NCBI RefSeq assembly: GCF_049727805.1
Contig: NZ_JBCNYA010000006.1
Coordinates: forward strand, 1-64,000
Direction: 5' to 3'
Origin: Frateuria_A sp049727805
Lineage (GTDB): Bacteria; Pseudomonadota; Gammaproteobacteria; Xanthomonadales; Rhodanobacteraceae
DNA length: 64,000 bases
A program made the position numbers and the translations under genes. The notes beneath the pieces are model-generated. The model had not been told where the DNA came from. It saw nothing but the letters and a program-made list of their open reading frames with translations, and ran no database searches. This document shows, in pieces, positions 1 to 10,400 of the stretch (position 1 is its first letter; the number at the start of each line of letters is the position of its first letter).

Positions 1-1350
1 CGCGGCGAAATCGTCGCCGCGCGCGCCTGCCTGGACCTGCTCGCGCTAGCGCCCGAGCCGCCGCCTGCCTTGCTGGTCGCACAAGCCAACCTGCGCTTTG
101 CGATCGGCGAGATAGACACGGCGAGGGGGCTGATGGACAAGGCAGTGGCGGCCGGTGCGAATGCACCGGAGGACCTGCACCTCTATGCCATGCTGCTGCA
201 GTTCGACGGCGACATCGACAAGGCATGCAGCGTGCTGGAGAACTGCCTGTCGCGCTGGCCGCAGTTCGGCGACGCCGCCATGGTGCTGACCAACCTGCGC
301 AGGCAGATGCCGGAGTCCCATCGCCTGGAACAGTGGCAGGAACAGCTTCGCCGGCTGCCCGCCACGCCGACCAGTCCGGATGAGGCGTTTGTCCGTGCCG
401 AGTTCGAGTACGCGTCGTTCAAGACGTTGGACGACCTCGGCCGGTGCGAAGAGGCCTGGACCGCGCTGGCGCGCTGCAACGCGCTTATGCGCGAGCTCAA
501 CCCGTACAACGCCACCGCCGAGGAGGCAGTCACCGACGCCCTGCTCGGTTTGCCGGCGCCAACGGGCACGCAGCCGACGGGAGCCGCCTTCGAGGGTCCG
601 ACGCCCATCTTCATCGTGGGCATGCCGCGCTCCGGCACGACTCTGCTCGACCGCATCCTTTCCAGCCATTCACAGGTCGCCTCCGCCGGCGAGATCATCG
701 ATTTTTGGCGCCAGCTGCACTGGGTGGCCGACGTGCTTCCGGCCAAGGCCAGCGGCCTGCTCAGGATCATCGGGCGCAGCGCGGAGATCGATTACCGGGA
801 ACTGGGCTTCCGCTACCTGCGCCAGACCCAGTGGCGCGCGCAGGATCGCGCCTTCTACATCGACAAGCTGCCTGCGAACATCCAACTTGTCGCGTTCATT
901 CGCCAGGCCCTGCCGCACGCGCCCATCCTGCACATGGTGCGTGATCCCATGGATACCTGCTTTTCCAATTTCAAGGCGATGTTCGGCAACGTGTCGCCCT
1001 ACAGCTACGACCTCGCGGCGCTGGCCCATTACCACGGACAGTACGCGCGCCTGGTGCGTCACTGGCACGCCGCCATGCCCGGCGCCATGCTGGATGTCCC
1101 GTACGCCGACTTGGTGCGCGATCCGGCGACGACGATCGGCCGGGTACTCGCGCATTGCGGGCTCGCTGCCGAGGAGGCATGCCTGCGCCCCGAGCGGAAC
1201 GCTGCGCCGGTGGCGACGCCGAGCAGCGCGCAGGTGCGCGAGTCGATCCATACCCGCGGGCTTGACCAGTGGCGCCGCTATGCCGGTCCATTGGAACCTC
1301 TGCGCGTCGCGCTGGCAGCGCAACCAACGGCATCCATCGCCACGCAATAG
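1..1350 (+). CDS. TPR-containing sulfotransferase, 5' end outside window
   Basis: The frame is open from base 1 with no start in view, so this is the last 449 residues of a longer protein. The first ~170 residues are helical and TPR-like (pairs such as LYAMLLQFDGDIDKACSVLE). The remainder is a sulfotransferase domain (Sulfotransfer_3 type): a PAPS-binding loop FIVGMPRSGTTLLDRILSSH near base 610 and a 3'-phosphate-binding region MVRDPMDTCFSNFKAMF near base 935. Such enzymes move sulfate from PAPS to a sugar, peptide or lipid acceptor; the substrate cannot be told. It converges on an Oar-like TBDR, a neighbour pair I recall as common in xanthomonads; a functional link is inference. Confidence 0.85.
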   Translation, partial: RGEIVAARACLDLLALAPEPPPALLVAQANLRFAIGEIDTARGLMDKAVAAGANAPEDLHLYAMLLQFDGDIDKACSVLENCLSRWPQFGDAAMVLTNLRRQMPESHRLEQWQEQLRRLPATPTSPDEAFVRAEFEYASFKTLDDLGRCEEAWTALARCNALMRELNPYNATAEEAVTDALLGLPAPTGTQPTGAAFEGPTPIFIVGMPRSGTTLLDRILSSHSQVASAGEIIDFWRQLHWVADVLPAKASGLLRIIGRSAEIDYRELGFRYLRQTQWRAQDRAFYIDKLPANIQLVAFIRQALPHAPILHMVRDPMDTCFSNFKAMFGNVSPYSYDLAALAHYHGQYARLVRHWHAAMPGAMLDVPYADLVRDPATTIGRVLAHCGLAAEEACLRPERNAAPVATPSSAQVRESIHTRGLDQWRRYAGPLEPLRVALAAQPTASIATQ

Positions 1351-1430
1351 CCGACTGGCGCCATCGTGCACGATGGCCTCGGCGAACGCAGGCCCTGCGA
1401 GCCTCGGGCAGGCTGCCATGCAAAGCGGTG

Positions 1431-1470
1431 CGGCAAAAGAAAAGCCACCGGTCTTTCGACCGGTGGCTTT
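1431..1470 (-). terminator. Rho-independent terminator of the Oar-like TBDR
   Basis: A perfect 13-bp stem (AAAGCCACCGGTC at 1441-1453 pairing with 1458-1470, loop 1454-1457) is followed on the minus strand by a T-rich tract (TTTTCTTTT). It lies 24 bases past the receptor's stop codon. On the plus strand the stem is followed by CAAGG, so it mainly serves the minus-strand gene. Confidence 0.88.
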
Positions 1471-1493
1471 CAAGGCTACATCAGCTTCCGCTA

Positions 1494-4400
1494 TCAGTAG
1501 TCGTAGGTCACCGACAGGCGGATGGTGCGCGGCGGCTCGAAGAAGACCGGGTCGCCGTAGCTGTTGTTGATGGAGATGACGTCCGGAATCGGCGCCGGAT
1601 TGCCGGCCGCGTCCGTTTGAGCCTGACCGTTGTTGTAGCCCGACTCGCCGGTCGGATCCGTCTGGACCGCCTTCTGCTCGTTGAACACGTTGAAGATGTC
1701 CAGGTTGAACGCGAGCTTGTGGTCCGCGAACGCCGGCGTGTAGTGCACACCGAGGTTGAGCGGCTTGGTCCACGGCGTGTGGCCGGCGCTGCCCGGCGGG
1801 ATACGGACGCCATGGCACCAGTGGTAGTTGCCGCTACCCAGGCCGTTGTAACCCGACGGATCGCCCTCGCCGCCCGGACCGTTGTAGCCCTCACCCGTGC
1901 CGTAGTAACCCAGGCACTCCTTCGGCACGCCGGACTGGGCCAGCAAGGTCGCGGAGACCAGCCACTCGGGCGTGATCTGGTAGGCGCCACGGATGCGGAT
2001 CTGGTGCTTGCGGACGTTCATCAACTCGCCGTTCTGGCCGTCCATGAGCTGCCAGGAATCCCAGTCCTCGGTCTTGGACACGTCGCCCTGGCCGAAGTCG
2101 GAACGGACCTGGCCTTCGGTGTTGCCGAAGCCGCGGCTGTAGGTGTAGTCGACGCGCGCCTGCCACTTGCCGTCGAACGGATGCTCCAGGTACAGGTTCA
2201 ACGAACCGACCTTGCGCTTGACGCCCTGGGTGTAACCCCAGTCCTGCATCGACATCGGCACGAGGACGCTGGTGCTGCCGTCGTTCGACTTGACCAGCAT
2301 GTTGTTGGTCTGGCCCGGGTTGATCAGGCGGCAATACGCGGGGCCGTAGATCGAGTCGGAGTAGTCGCCCGAGTTGATCCCCATCTTCTCCATCTTGGCG
2401 GCGATCAGGTAGGCCGAGCACTCGTCGTCGATGGCGCTCTTGAGGTCACGCCACATGGCCTTGGCGCCGTAGGTCCAGTTCTCGTTGAGCTGCTTGTCGA
2501 AGCCCGCGATGAACTCGTCCAGGTATTCCGGCTTGAGGTTGCGCGCGGTGACCTGCTGGGCATCCTTCGGCAGGCCGAATTCGCCGTCCGGCGAAGTGGT
2601 CGGCCCGGTCGCCTTGATGCCGGTCGGCACGCCGTTCTCGTCGATGCCGGTATAGGTGTAGTTGGTGGTGAGGTAGGTCGAGGTGTTCGCCGCACGCTCC
2701 GCCGCATTCTGCGGCAGGGCGAGGTAGTAACGACCCACGTTGCCGTACACCTTGAACGTGGAATCGCCATTCACGTCCCAGCTCACGCCGATACGCGGTT
2801 CCCACTGGTTCTTCTCGTCGACGAACGCCACGCCGACGTTGTTGTAGTTGGTGAAGTGGTCGTTGCGGACGCCGATGTTCAGCAGCAACGACGGAGTCAC
2901 CTGCCAGGTGTCCTGCACGTACCAGGCCTTCTGCGACAGCGTCATGCTGGTCTGCCAGCCGATCTCGCGCTTCTGCACCAGATTGCCCGTCAGGTAACGC
3001 CAGTAGTAGTTGATCGCCGGATTGAACGGGTTCTGCTGGTTCGGGCCCTGGTTCTTGGCGCCGTAGCTGACGTTGTCCATACCGACCGCCAGGTCGTGGT
3101 CGCCCAGGCGATAATCGAAGTCGACGCGCAGGCTACGCGAGGAAAGCTTCGCCGAATCGGAGAACCACTGGATGTTGGTCTGATCGTTGACGATGCCGTT
3201 GGCGCCGGTGCCCGGCGGCAGGTAGGCCGGGTTCTGGTTGTACGGCCGCGAGATGTACGGCAGCGGACTGGTGTTGCCGTAAGTGGTCGGGTTCTGGTAG
3301 TTCGCCTTGCCGTACAGGATGCTCAGCGTGGCGTTGTCGGTGATGTAGCTGGTGAAGTGACCGATGTAGAACTGGGCGTTGTCCCGGGTCACGTCATTGT
3401 TCGAGTTGAACGTCGTCGCTTGCAGCGTGTCGTAATCGTAGTTGTACGTCGTGCCCATGCCGGTGGTCTGGCGATTGTTGAGCGTCGTCAACTCGAAGAT
3501 GTTGTTGTCGGTGATGTTCCAGTCCAACTTGCCGTAGAACTTGGTGTTGCGGTCTTCGTTGTACTGGACCTTGCCGGCCGAGATGATCTCGACGTTGGTC
3601 GCCTGCGTCTTGCTGGTTTCCGCCGCCAAGAACATGAACAGCTTGTCCTTGATCAGCGGGCCACCGACATACGCGGAGTAGACCGTTTCCCACTGCTTGT
3701 TGTCATTGCGGTACTGGTGCAGCGTGCCCGGCTTGGAAGGGTCTTCCAACTCGTAGTGAGTGAAGCCGTCCGGACTGGTGCTGTTGGGAACCGGAGCGGG
3801 AATCGCCGGGTTGCCGTAGTAGTTGTTGCGCGGGCTGGCCTCGAGGAACTTCGGCTCCCACACGACCTGCGCGCCGAAATGCCACTCGTTGGTGCCGCGC
3901 TTGCCGATCTGGTTGATCACGCCACCGTCGGAACGGCCGTACTTGGCGCTGTAGCCACCGGTGAGGGTTTCCTGCTGGTCGATCGCGCCGTAGGGCAGCT
4001 GGAAGCCGCCGATATTGCGATACGGCTCGCCGGTGTTGTAGCCGTTCACGTAGTAGGCGTTCTCGGACACGCTCGAGCCGCTGAAGGACACGGCGTTGGC
4101 GAAGTAGCTGCTGCCCTTGACGGTGCCCGGCGCCAGCAGCGCGATCGACTCGGCGCTGCGGGTGACCGGCAGCTTGGCCAGGTCGGCCGCGGTGATGATG
4201 GTGCTGGAGTTGACGCTGGTCACGTCAATGGCGGGCAACGCGCTGGCGACCACCTGCACGGCGCCGAGGTTCTGCGCATTTTCCGCGCTGGCGGCGGTGA
4301 AGGGCACGTTGGTGCCACCGCCCGGAGAAACGCCGACGTTCTCCTGCGTAGCGAGCACCTGGCCATCCTTGCGGAGGGTGACCGTGTAGCGACCGACCGG

Positions 4401-4628
4401 CACGGTGACCGAGTAACGGCCATCCGCATCCACCGCGACTTCGCGGGTGGTGCCGTTGGCGCCCTGGACCATGACGGTGTCGCCGGCGCCAGCCGGCGCG
4501 GTACCGAAGATGCTGCCGGTGGTGGCCTGACCGAAGGCGAGGCCGGTAAAGCCAAGACCCATGGCCATCGCGACCGTCAGTGCAGTGCGACGAGGCAACG
4601 CCCCGCGCGACATGTAACGCTTATTCAT
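1494..4628 (-). CDS. Oar-like TonB-dependent outer-membrane receptor
   Basis: 1044 residues. A signal peptide (basic start, then LTVAMAMGLGFTGLAFGQA) precedes a carboxypeptidase-regulatory-like beta-sandwich (about residues 30-110), then a plug domain (residues ~125-250: SAESIALLAPGTVKG, then GGVINQIGKRGTNEWHFG) and a long beta-barrel rich in aromatic and Asn residues ending in TYDY. This is the Oar/CarboxypepD_reg class of TBDR, which imports large substrates such as oligosaccharides or peptides using TonB energy. ATG 4628 is chosen because it precedes the signal peptide and has GGGGAG upstream; the longer open frame to 4826 has no signal peptide. The substrate is unknown. A consensus -35 box lies about 225 bases upstream and a strong terminator follows. 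Confidence 0.9.
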   Translation of the reverse strand: MNKRYMSRGALPRRTALTVAMAMGLGFTGLAFGQATTGSIFGTAPAGAGDTVMVQGANGTTREVAVDADGRYSVTVPVGRYTVTLRKDGQVLATQENVGVSPGGGTNVPFTAASAENAQNLGAVQVVASALPAIDVTSVNSSTIITAADLAKLPVTRSAESIALLAPGTVKGSSYFANAVSFSGSSVSENAYYVNGYNTGEPYRNIGGFQLPYGAIDQQETLTGGYSAKYGRSDGGVINQIGKRGTNEWHFGAQVVWEPKFLEASPRNNYYGNPAIPAPVPNSTSPDGFTHYELEDPSKPGTLHQYRNDNKQWETVYSAYVGGPLIKDKLFMFLAAETSKTQATNVEIISAGKVQYNEDRNTKFYGKLDWNITDNNIFELTTLNNRQTTGMGTTYNYDYDTLQATTFNSNNDVTRDNAQFYIGHFTSYITDNATLSILYGKANYQNPTTYGNTSPLPYISRPYNQNPAYLPPGTGANGIVNDQTNIQWFSDSAKLSSRSLRVDFDYRLGDHDLAVGMDNVSYGAKNQGPNQQNPFNPAINYYWRYLTGNLVQKREIGWQTSMTLSQKAWYVQDTWQVTPSLLLNIGVRNDHFTNYNNVGVAFVDEKNQWEPRIGVSWDVNGDSTFKVYGNVGRYYLALPQNAAERAANTSTYLTTNYTYTGIDENGVPTGIKATGPTTSPDGEFGLPKDAQQVTARNLKPEYLDEFIAGFDKQLNENWTYGAKAMWRDLKSAIDDECSAYLIAAKMEKMGINSGDYSDSIYGPAYCRLINPGQTNNMLVKSNDGSTSVLVPMSMQDWGYTQGVKRKVGSLNLYLEHPFDGKWQARVDYTYSRGFGNTEGQVRSDFGQGDVSKTEDWDSWQLMDGQNGELMNVRKHQIRIRGAYQITPEWLVSATLLAQSGVPKECLGYYGTGEGYNGPGGEGDPSGYNGLGSGNYHWCHGVRIPPGSAGHTPWTKPLNLGVHYTPAFADHKLAFNLDIFNVFNEQKAVQTDPTGESGYNNGQAQTDAAGNPAPIPDVISINNSYGDPVFFEPPRTIRLSVTYDY

Positions 4629-4824
4629 CGAGAGATCTCCCCAGATCGACCCATTAGACGAGTCATGTAAAAACCAGATAGGCATGGCCCGAGGGCCCGC
4701 ACACCGGATAACAACGACAGACGCTTTCCTGTTGCCCGAGATACGGTCCAGTAACCGCTCGTCGGTCTCGCCCCAGCGTTCCCCGTCGCTCGCAAACCAC
4801 GCAACCACGGTGATTCGCTGGGGC

Positions 4825-4854
4825 AACCTACCGCCATGGCTAACGCAATGTCAA
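4825..4854 (-). promoter_or_regulatory. Candidate sigma70 promoter for the Oar-like TBDR
   Basis: On the minus strand a perfect TTGACA (4854-4849) is followed after 18 bases by TAGGTT (4830-4825), a weak -10 match (3 of 6). This would give a leader of about 200 bases before ATG 4628. The -35 box is convincing; the -10 is not, so this is a candidate only. Confidence 0.4.
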
Positions 4855-4875
4855 CTTTTTCTTAGCAATTGCCGC

Positions 4876-4907
4876 AAAGAAAAAACTTGCGGTCCAACCG
4901 CCGCAAG
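4876..4907 (-). terminator. Minus-strand terminator-like hairpin between divergent receptor genes
   Basis: CTTGCGG (4886-4892) pairs with CCGCAAG (4901-4907). On the minus strand the stem is followed by TTTTTTCTTT, as in an intrinsic terminator. It lies upstream of the candidate TBDR promoter, so it would stop antisense transcription coming out of the btuB riboswitch region rather than attenuate the receptor mRNA. No gene that it would end is visible. Confidence 0.5.
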
Positions 4908-4959
4908 GCGATTCCGAAATAAACCAAACGTGGCCCGTTTTTTCGGTAAGATTCGACCC

Positions 4960-5160
4960 GTTTCGGGTGTCCCACGGCATTCAGCCGGGGGATGAAACGG
5001 GAAGCCGGTGCGTTGTGCGATGCACAACAAGGCCGGCGCTGCCCCCGCAACGGTAAGCGAGTCGAAGGGACGGTCCCAAGCCACTGTGCCATGCGCATGG
5101 GAAGGCGCCGCTCCGGCAGGTCCAGCGCCTGCACCCGCGAGCCCGGAGACCGGCCCGAAG
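4960..5160 (+). promoter_or_regulatory. Cobalamin (AdoCbl) riboswitch upstream of btuB
   Basis: The conserved blocks of the cobalamin riboswitch occur in order: GGGAAGCCGGTG near 4999-5010; the core GCCGGCGCTGCCCCCGCAAC followed by GGTAAGCGAG (about 5032-5060); GCCACTGTGC then GGGAAGGCG (about 5080-5107); and the 3' block GCCCGGAGACCGGCC (5141-5155). It sits in the 5' leader of a vitamin B12 receptor gene. Bound adenosylcobalamin is expected to reduce btuB expression. About 140 bases separate its 3' end from the btuB start, room for an expression platform; I see no clear terminator there, so control may be at translation. The exact ends are approximate. Confidence 0.93.
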
Positions 5161-5301
5161 CATTACCTGGTGGACCTGCGGTGGGCGGGCCGGACCTCGT
5201 GCACGGCCCGCGCCTGCCCGTCGTTCCCCTTTCCCTCCGCGATCGGCCAGTTCATCCATCGCATGGCCGTGCGTGGGCGCGCGGCCGAGGGACGCACATC
5301 T

Positions 5302-7152
5302 ATGAAGAAGACCCTGCTCGCCGCCGCACTGTGCGGCAGCACGTTTGCCGCGCTGGCGGCCGATGCCACCGATCCGGCCGCACTGGCGCCGGTGATCGTC
5401 ACCGCTACGCGCACCGCGATCACGGTGGACGACGCGTTGTCGTCGGTCAGCGTGATCACCCGCGAGGACATCGACCGCCTGCAGCCGGTGTCGCTGATCG
5501 ACCTGCTGCAGGGCCTGCCCGGGGTGAGCTTCGTCCAGTCCGGCGGGCTGGGCCAGCAGAGCTCGCTGTTCCTGCGCGGCACCAACTCCTCGCACACGCT
5601 GCTGCTGATCGACGGCGTGCGCGTGGGCACGGTGAGTGCGGGGATTCCCGCCTTCGACCAACTGCCGCTGGACCAGATCGAGCGGATCGAAGTGGTACGC
5701 GGGCCGCGCTCGAGCCTCTACGGCGCCGACGCGATCGGCGGTGTGATCCAGATCTTCACCCGGCATGGAACGCACGACGGTGGCCTGGCGCCCTCGTTGC
5801 GGCTGGGTACCGGCAGCCGCGGCTATGCCGACGGCCAGTTCGGCCTGGCCGGCGGCGATACGCATGCCTGGTACAACCTGAGCATCGGCGGCCAGTACAC
5901 CCGCGGCATCAACGCCTGCCGGGTCGGCGCGGCAGAGGCCTTCGCCGGCTGCTTCACCGACGAGCCGGACGCGGACGCCTACCGCAACCGCAATGCGCTG
6001 GCCAACGCCGGCTACCGCTGGGACAACGGCACGGAGCTGGCCGCCACCTGGCTGCGCAGCGCCAGTCACGTGGAATACGACGGCGCGCCGTACGGCAACC
6101 AGCTGCACAACCTGCAGCAGGTCGCCGGCGCGCGGCTTGGCTTCGACCCGCTACCGGCATGGAAGGTGACCCTGGCAGCCGGGCAGAGCCTGGACGAACA
6201 GCGCACCTACAACGACGGCACGTTCCTGCGCTACGGCGACTCGCGGCGCAACCAGGCGTCCTGGCAGAACGACCTGAGCCTGGCCGACAACCAGCTGCTC
6301 ACGCTCGGCATCGACTGGCAGCAGGAGCACCTGTCCAGCGATACCGGCTACCTCGCCGACCAGCGCAACGATACCGGCGGCTACGTGCAGTACCAGGGCA
6401 GCTTCGGCCCGCACGAGCTGCAGCTCTCGCTGCGCCGGGACGACAACCAGCAGTTCGGCGGCCACACCACCGGCGCGGCCGCCTGGGGTTACGCGTTCGA
6501 CCATGGACTGAAGCTGTCGGCCAGCTGGGGCAGCGCCTTCCATGCACCGACCTTCAACGACCTGTACTACCCCTATGGCAGCGGCAACCCGGATCTGCAG
6601 CCGGAGACCTCGCGCAGCGCCGAACTGGGCCTGTCCCAGCAGCAGGCCGGTTGGCACTGGGCGCTCAATGCGTACCAGACCAGCATCGACCAGTTGATCT
6701 CGCTGGATGCCAACTACTTCCCGCGCAACATCAGCCGTGCACGCATCCGCGGGCTGGAGGCACAGGCCGGCACGGTATTGGCCGACTGGCGGGTGGAGGG
6801 CTACCTGACCCTGCAGCGCCCGGAGAACCGCGACGGCAGCGCGAATGACGGCCACCTGTTGCCGCGCCGCCCCGAGCGGACGGTGCGGCTGGAACTGGAC
6901 CGCCGCTTCGGTGCCTTCGGCGTGGGCGCCACTCTGCTGGCCGCGGGCGCGCGCTACGACGACCTGGCCAACCTGCACCGGCTCGGCGGCTACGCGACCA
7001 CCGACCTGCGCGCCAGCTACGCGTTCGCGCGCGACTGGCAGGTCGAGGCGCGGCTGGCCAACGCCTTCGACCGTCGCTATGAAACCGTGTACTACTTCAA
7101 CCAGCCGGGACGCAGCTGGTACCTGACGGTGCGTTACACGCCCGGGGAGTGA
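5302..7152 (+). CDS. btuB: TonB-dependent vitamin B12 outer-membrane receptor BtuB
   Basis: 616 residues, the usual BtuB length. The signal peptide (MKKTLLAAALCGSTFAALAA) is followed by a TonB-box-like stretch (APVIVTATRT), the plug domain (VSVITREDIDRLQP, LLQGLPGVSFVQSGG, DGVRVG, IERIEVVRGPRSSLYGADAIGGVIQI) and a beta-barrel ending near VRYTPGE. It imports cobalamin across the outer membrane using TonB-ExbBD. ATG 5302 is chosen because it begins the signal peptide; an open frame runs back through the riboswitch but is not coding. The upstream cobalamin riboswitch strongly supports the substrate. No periplasmic-binding or inner-membrane B12 genes are next to it. Confidence 0.95.
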   Translation: MKKTLLAAALCGSTFAALAADATDPAALAPVIVTATRTAITVDDALSSVSVITREDIDRLQPVSLIDLLQGLPGVSFVQSGGLGQQSSLFLRGTNSSHTLLLIDGVRVGTVSAGIPAFDQLPLDQIERIEVVRGPRSSLYGADAIGGVIQIFTRHGTHDGGLAPSLRLGTGSRGYADGQFGLAGGDTHAWYNLSIGGQYTRGINACRVGAAEAFAGCFTDEPDADAYRNRNALANAGYRWDNGTELAATWLRSASHVEYDGAPYGNQLHNLQQVAGARLGFDPLPAWKVTLAAGQSLDEQRTYNDGTFLRYGDSRRNQASWQNDLSLADNQLLTLGIDWQQEHLSSDTGYLADQRNDTGGYVQYQGSFGPHELQLSLRRDDNQQFGGHTTGAAAWGYAFDHGLKLSASWGSAFHAPTFNDLYYPYGSGNPDLQPETSRSAELGLSQQQAGWHWALNAYQTSIDQLISLDANYFPRNISRARIRGLEAQAGTVLADWRVEGYLTLQRPENRDGSANDGHLLPRRPERTVRLELDRRFGAFGVGATLLAAGARYDDLANLHRLGGYATTDLRASYAFARDWQVEARLANAFDRRYETVYYFNQPGRSWYLTVRYTPGE

Positions 7153-7169
7153 ACTCCCGGCAAGCCCGC

Positions 7170-7281
7170 CCCATCCGCCCTTCGGGCACCTTCCCCCGCA
7201 GGCGGGGGAAGGACCAGCGGCGGGGGATCCCCGAGTGAGCCTTCCCCCGCGGGCGGGGGAAGGTGCCGGCAGGCGGATGGG
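7170..7281. repeat. Inverted pair of a ~45-bp GC-rich palindromic element (REPIN-like)
   Basis: Two copies of a unit with core CCTTCCCCCGC-loop-GCGGGGGAAGG and tail GGCGGATGGG lie in opposite orientation, so the outer arms CCCATCCGCC (7170-7179) and GGCGGATGGG (7272-7281) are inverted. The same unit occurs as a pair at 45395-45526, arranged the other way round. The 337-base gap between btuB and the RND gene (7153-7489) otherwise shows nothing I can support. Confidence 0.8.
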
Positions 7282-7489
7282 GGAAGCCTTGCCACGTAAC
7301 CACGGTTACGGCCCTGCCTTTCGGCAGGGGCCGGACTTCAGGCACATCCACCGGCCGGTACGGGCACGGCATAACGTGGGGCATGACCCTGCCCATCCTC
7401 TGGCCCACGAACCGGGCGCCGGCCGTGCGCTACGCTGATGCCCCCGGCGCGGCGACGCGCGCGCACCTTCCCCGCGGTACGGACGCCCC

Positions 7490-10400
7490 GTGAACATCTT
7501 CGCTCCCCTGATCCGCCGCCCGATCGGCACCTCGCTGCTGGCCCTGGGCCTGACCCTGGCCGGCTTCTGGGCCTACCTGCTGCTCGGCGTGGCGGCGCTG
7601 CCGTCGCTGGACTTCCCCGGCGTGTACGTGGTGGCCAGCCAGCCCGGCGCCAGCGCGCAGACCATGGCCAGCACCATCCTCGCGCCGCTCGAACGGCACC
7701 TGGGGCGCATCCCCGGCGTCGACGACATGTACGGCAACGCCCGCGAAGGCGAGGCCTCGATCATGGTGCGCTTCACCTTCGACCGCACCGCCGACAGCGC
7801 CGCGCGCGACGTACAGGCGGCGATCAACGCCGCCGCGCCCGACCTGCCCTCGGGCATGCCCGGCCCGCCGCAGTATTTCAAGTTCGACACCTCGCAGATC
7901 CCGATCCTGTTCATCACGCTGACCTCCTCGGGCATGCCCCAGGATCAGTTGTTCGACCTGGCCGACACCTTGCTGAAGCCCGCGGTGGCGCAGATTCCCG
8001 GCGTGGCCCAGGTGCAGGTGTTCGGCGGCACGCCGCACGCGGTGCGCATCGAACTGGATACCGCCGCCCTTGCTGCCAAGGACCTGACCGCCAACGACGT
8101 GGCCAACGCGCTGCGCGCGGCCAACGTCACCTCGCCGCAGGGCACGCTCAGCGACGGCCGCACGCAGATGACGGTCACCGCCAGCGACGGACTGCAGACT
8201 CCTGACGAGTTCGCCCGTCTGCTTATCGCGATGAAGCATGGCGTGCCGGTGCGCCTGTCGGACGTGGCGCGGATCTACGGCGGCCAGCAGGACAAGTACC
8301 AGGCCGCCTGGTTCGCCGACGCGAGCGGCAGCGCCCGTACCGTCGGCCTGCAGATCAGCAAGCGGCCGGAAGCCAACGCGGTGGCGACCGTGGAGGCGAT
8401 CCGCGCCAAGCTGCCGCAGCTGCGCGCGTCGCTGCCGGCCAGCCTGCAGATGAACGCGGTGTTCGACCTCACCCAGACCACCAAGTCGGCGCTGCATGAA
8501 GTCGAAGTGGCGCTGCTGATCTCCATCGTGATGGTGGTGCTGGTGATGCTGGTGTTCCTGCGCCGGCTGCGGCCCACGCTGATCGCCACGCTGAGCGTGC
8601 CGCTGTCGCTGGCCGGCGCGTTCGTGGCGATGTGGGCGCTGGGCTACACGCTCAACACGCTGTCGCTGGTCGCGCTGGTGCTGTGCATCGGCTTCGTGGT
8701 GGACGATGCGATCGTGGTGATCGAGAACATCGTGCGCCACATGGAGCACGGCATGCCGCCGCTGCAGGCCGCGCTGACCGGCGTGCGCGAGATCGGCTTC
8801 ACGGTGGTGTCGATCACGCTGTCGCTGGTGGCGGTGTTCGCGCCGCTGCTGTTCGGCAACAACATGCTGGTGATGCTGCTGCGCGAGTTCTCGGTGACGC
8901 TGACCGCCGCGGTGGTGATCTCGGCGATCGTCTCCCTCACCCTCACGCCGGCACTCTGTGGCCGCCTGCTCACCGCGGAGCCGGCCAATCCGCCGCCCCC
9001 GGGCCGCATCGAGCGCGCGGTGGAGAACTTCGACCGCGCGCTGCTCCGGCACTACGAGCGCGCGCTGGACTGGGCCATGCACCATCGCCGGCTGATGCGC
9101 TGGCAACCGCTGATCCTGCTGATCCTGACCGTGGTCCTGGGCGTGGCCGTGGGCAAGACCGCCGGCGGCACCTTCATGCCCGACGAGGACACCGGCCAGC
9201 TGCAGGCGCAGATCACCGCCGATGCCAACATCTCGCCGGCGCTGCTGACCGACCGCGTGCTGCAGGTCGCCAAGATCATCAAGGAGGACCCGGCGGTCGA
9301 GGACATGCTGGTCATGCTCGGCGGGCAGGGCGCCGGGACCGGCGCGGTCGGCAATTCCGGGCAGATGTTCATGGACCTCAAGCCACGCGGCGACCGGCCG
9401 GGCGAGCGCCAGATCGGCGCCAAGCAGGTGGTCGAGCGCCTGTCCAAGCGGCTGGACAAGATCGCCGGCGTGGAAGTCGAGCTCAGCGTCGCGCAGTTCC
9501 TCGGCGGCGGCGGCAGCGGCGACAAGGGTGGCCAGTACGAGTTCCAGCTGGTCAGCGACAACGGCGGCGACCTGCAGCCGTGGACGCTGAAACTGGTGCA
9601 CCGGCTGCGCGACATGAAGGAGTTCCGCGACGTCGGCAGCGACTTCGACCAGGTCGGCAAGCAGCAGTTGCTGAAGGTCGACCGCGAGGCCGCCGGCCGC
9701 CTGCACGTGAGCCTGGGCGACGTCGACTCGGCGCTGTACAACTCGTTCGGGCAGAACCCGGTCTCGGTGATCTACTCGGACATCAACCAGTACCGCGTGG
9801 TGCTGACCTCGGCCGGCGCCGAAACCATCAGCCCGCAGTCGCTGCTCAACATCCGCGTGCGCAACAGCAAGGGGCAGATGATCCCGCTGTCGGCGCTGGC
9901 GAAGATCGAGCCGAACATCGCGCCGATGCGCATCCGCCACCACAACCAGCTGGAAGCGGCGACGGTCACCTACAACCTGGACAAGGGCGTGGACCAGGCG
10001 CGCGGCGTCAAGCTGGTCGAGCAGGCGGCCTTCGCCGTGCACCTGCCCGACGGCATGCGGGTGGACTTCACCGGCACCAACCAGCAGCTGCAGCAGGCCA
10101 AGTCCAACGGCATGATCCTGCTGCTGGCCTCGATCGTGGCGATGTACATCGTGCTGGGCATCCTCTACGAGAGCCTGGGCCATCCGCTGACCATCCTCTC
10201 GACGCTGCCGGCCGCCGGCATGGGCGCCTTCCTGGCGATGCTGGTGACCCAGACGCAGCTCTCGCTGATGGCAATCATCGCGATCCTGATGCTGATCGGC
10301 ATCGTCAAGAAGAACGCGATCCTGATGGTGGACTTCGCGCTGGTCGCCCAGCGCGAGCGCTCGCTCGCGCCGCCCGATGCGATCCGCGAGGCTGCGCTGG

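Noticed and set aside
1269..4670. Very long plus-strand ORF antisense to the Oar-like TBDR
   Set aside because: Its translation is rich in Arg/Val/Ala with no motif, while the minus strand gives a clear receptor with signal peptide, plug and barrel. It is a high-GC shadow frame.
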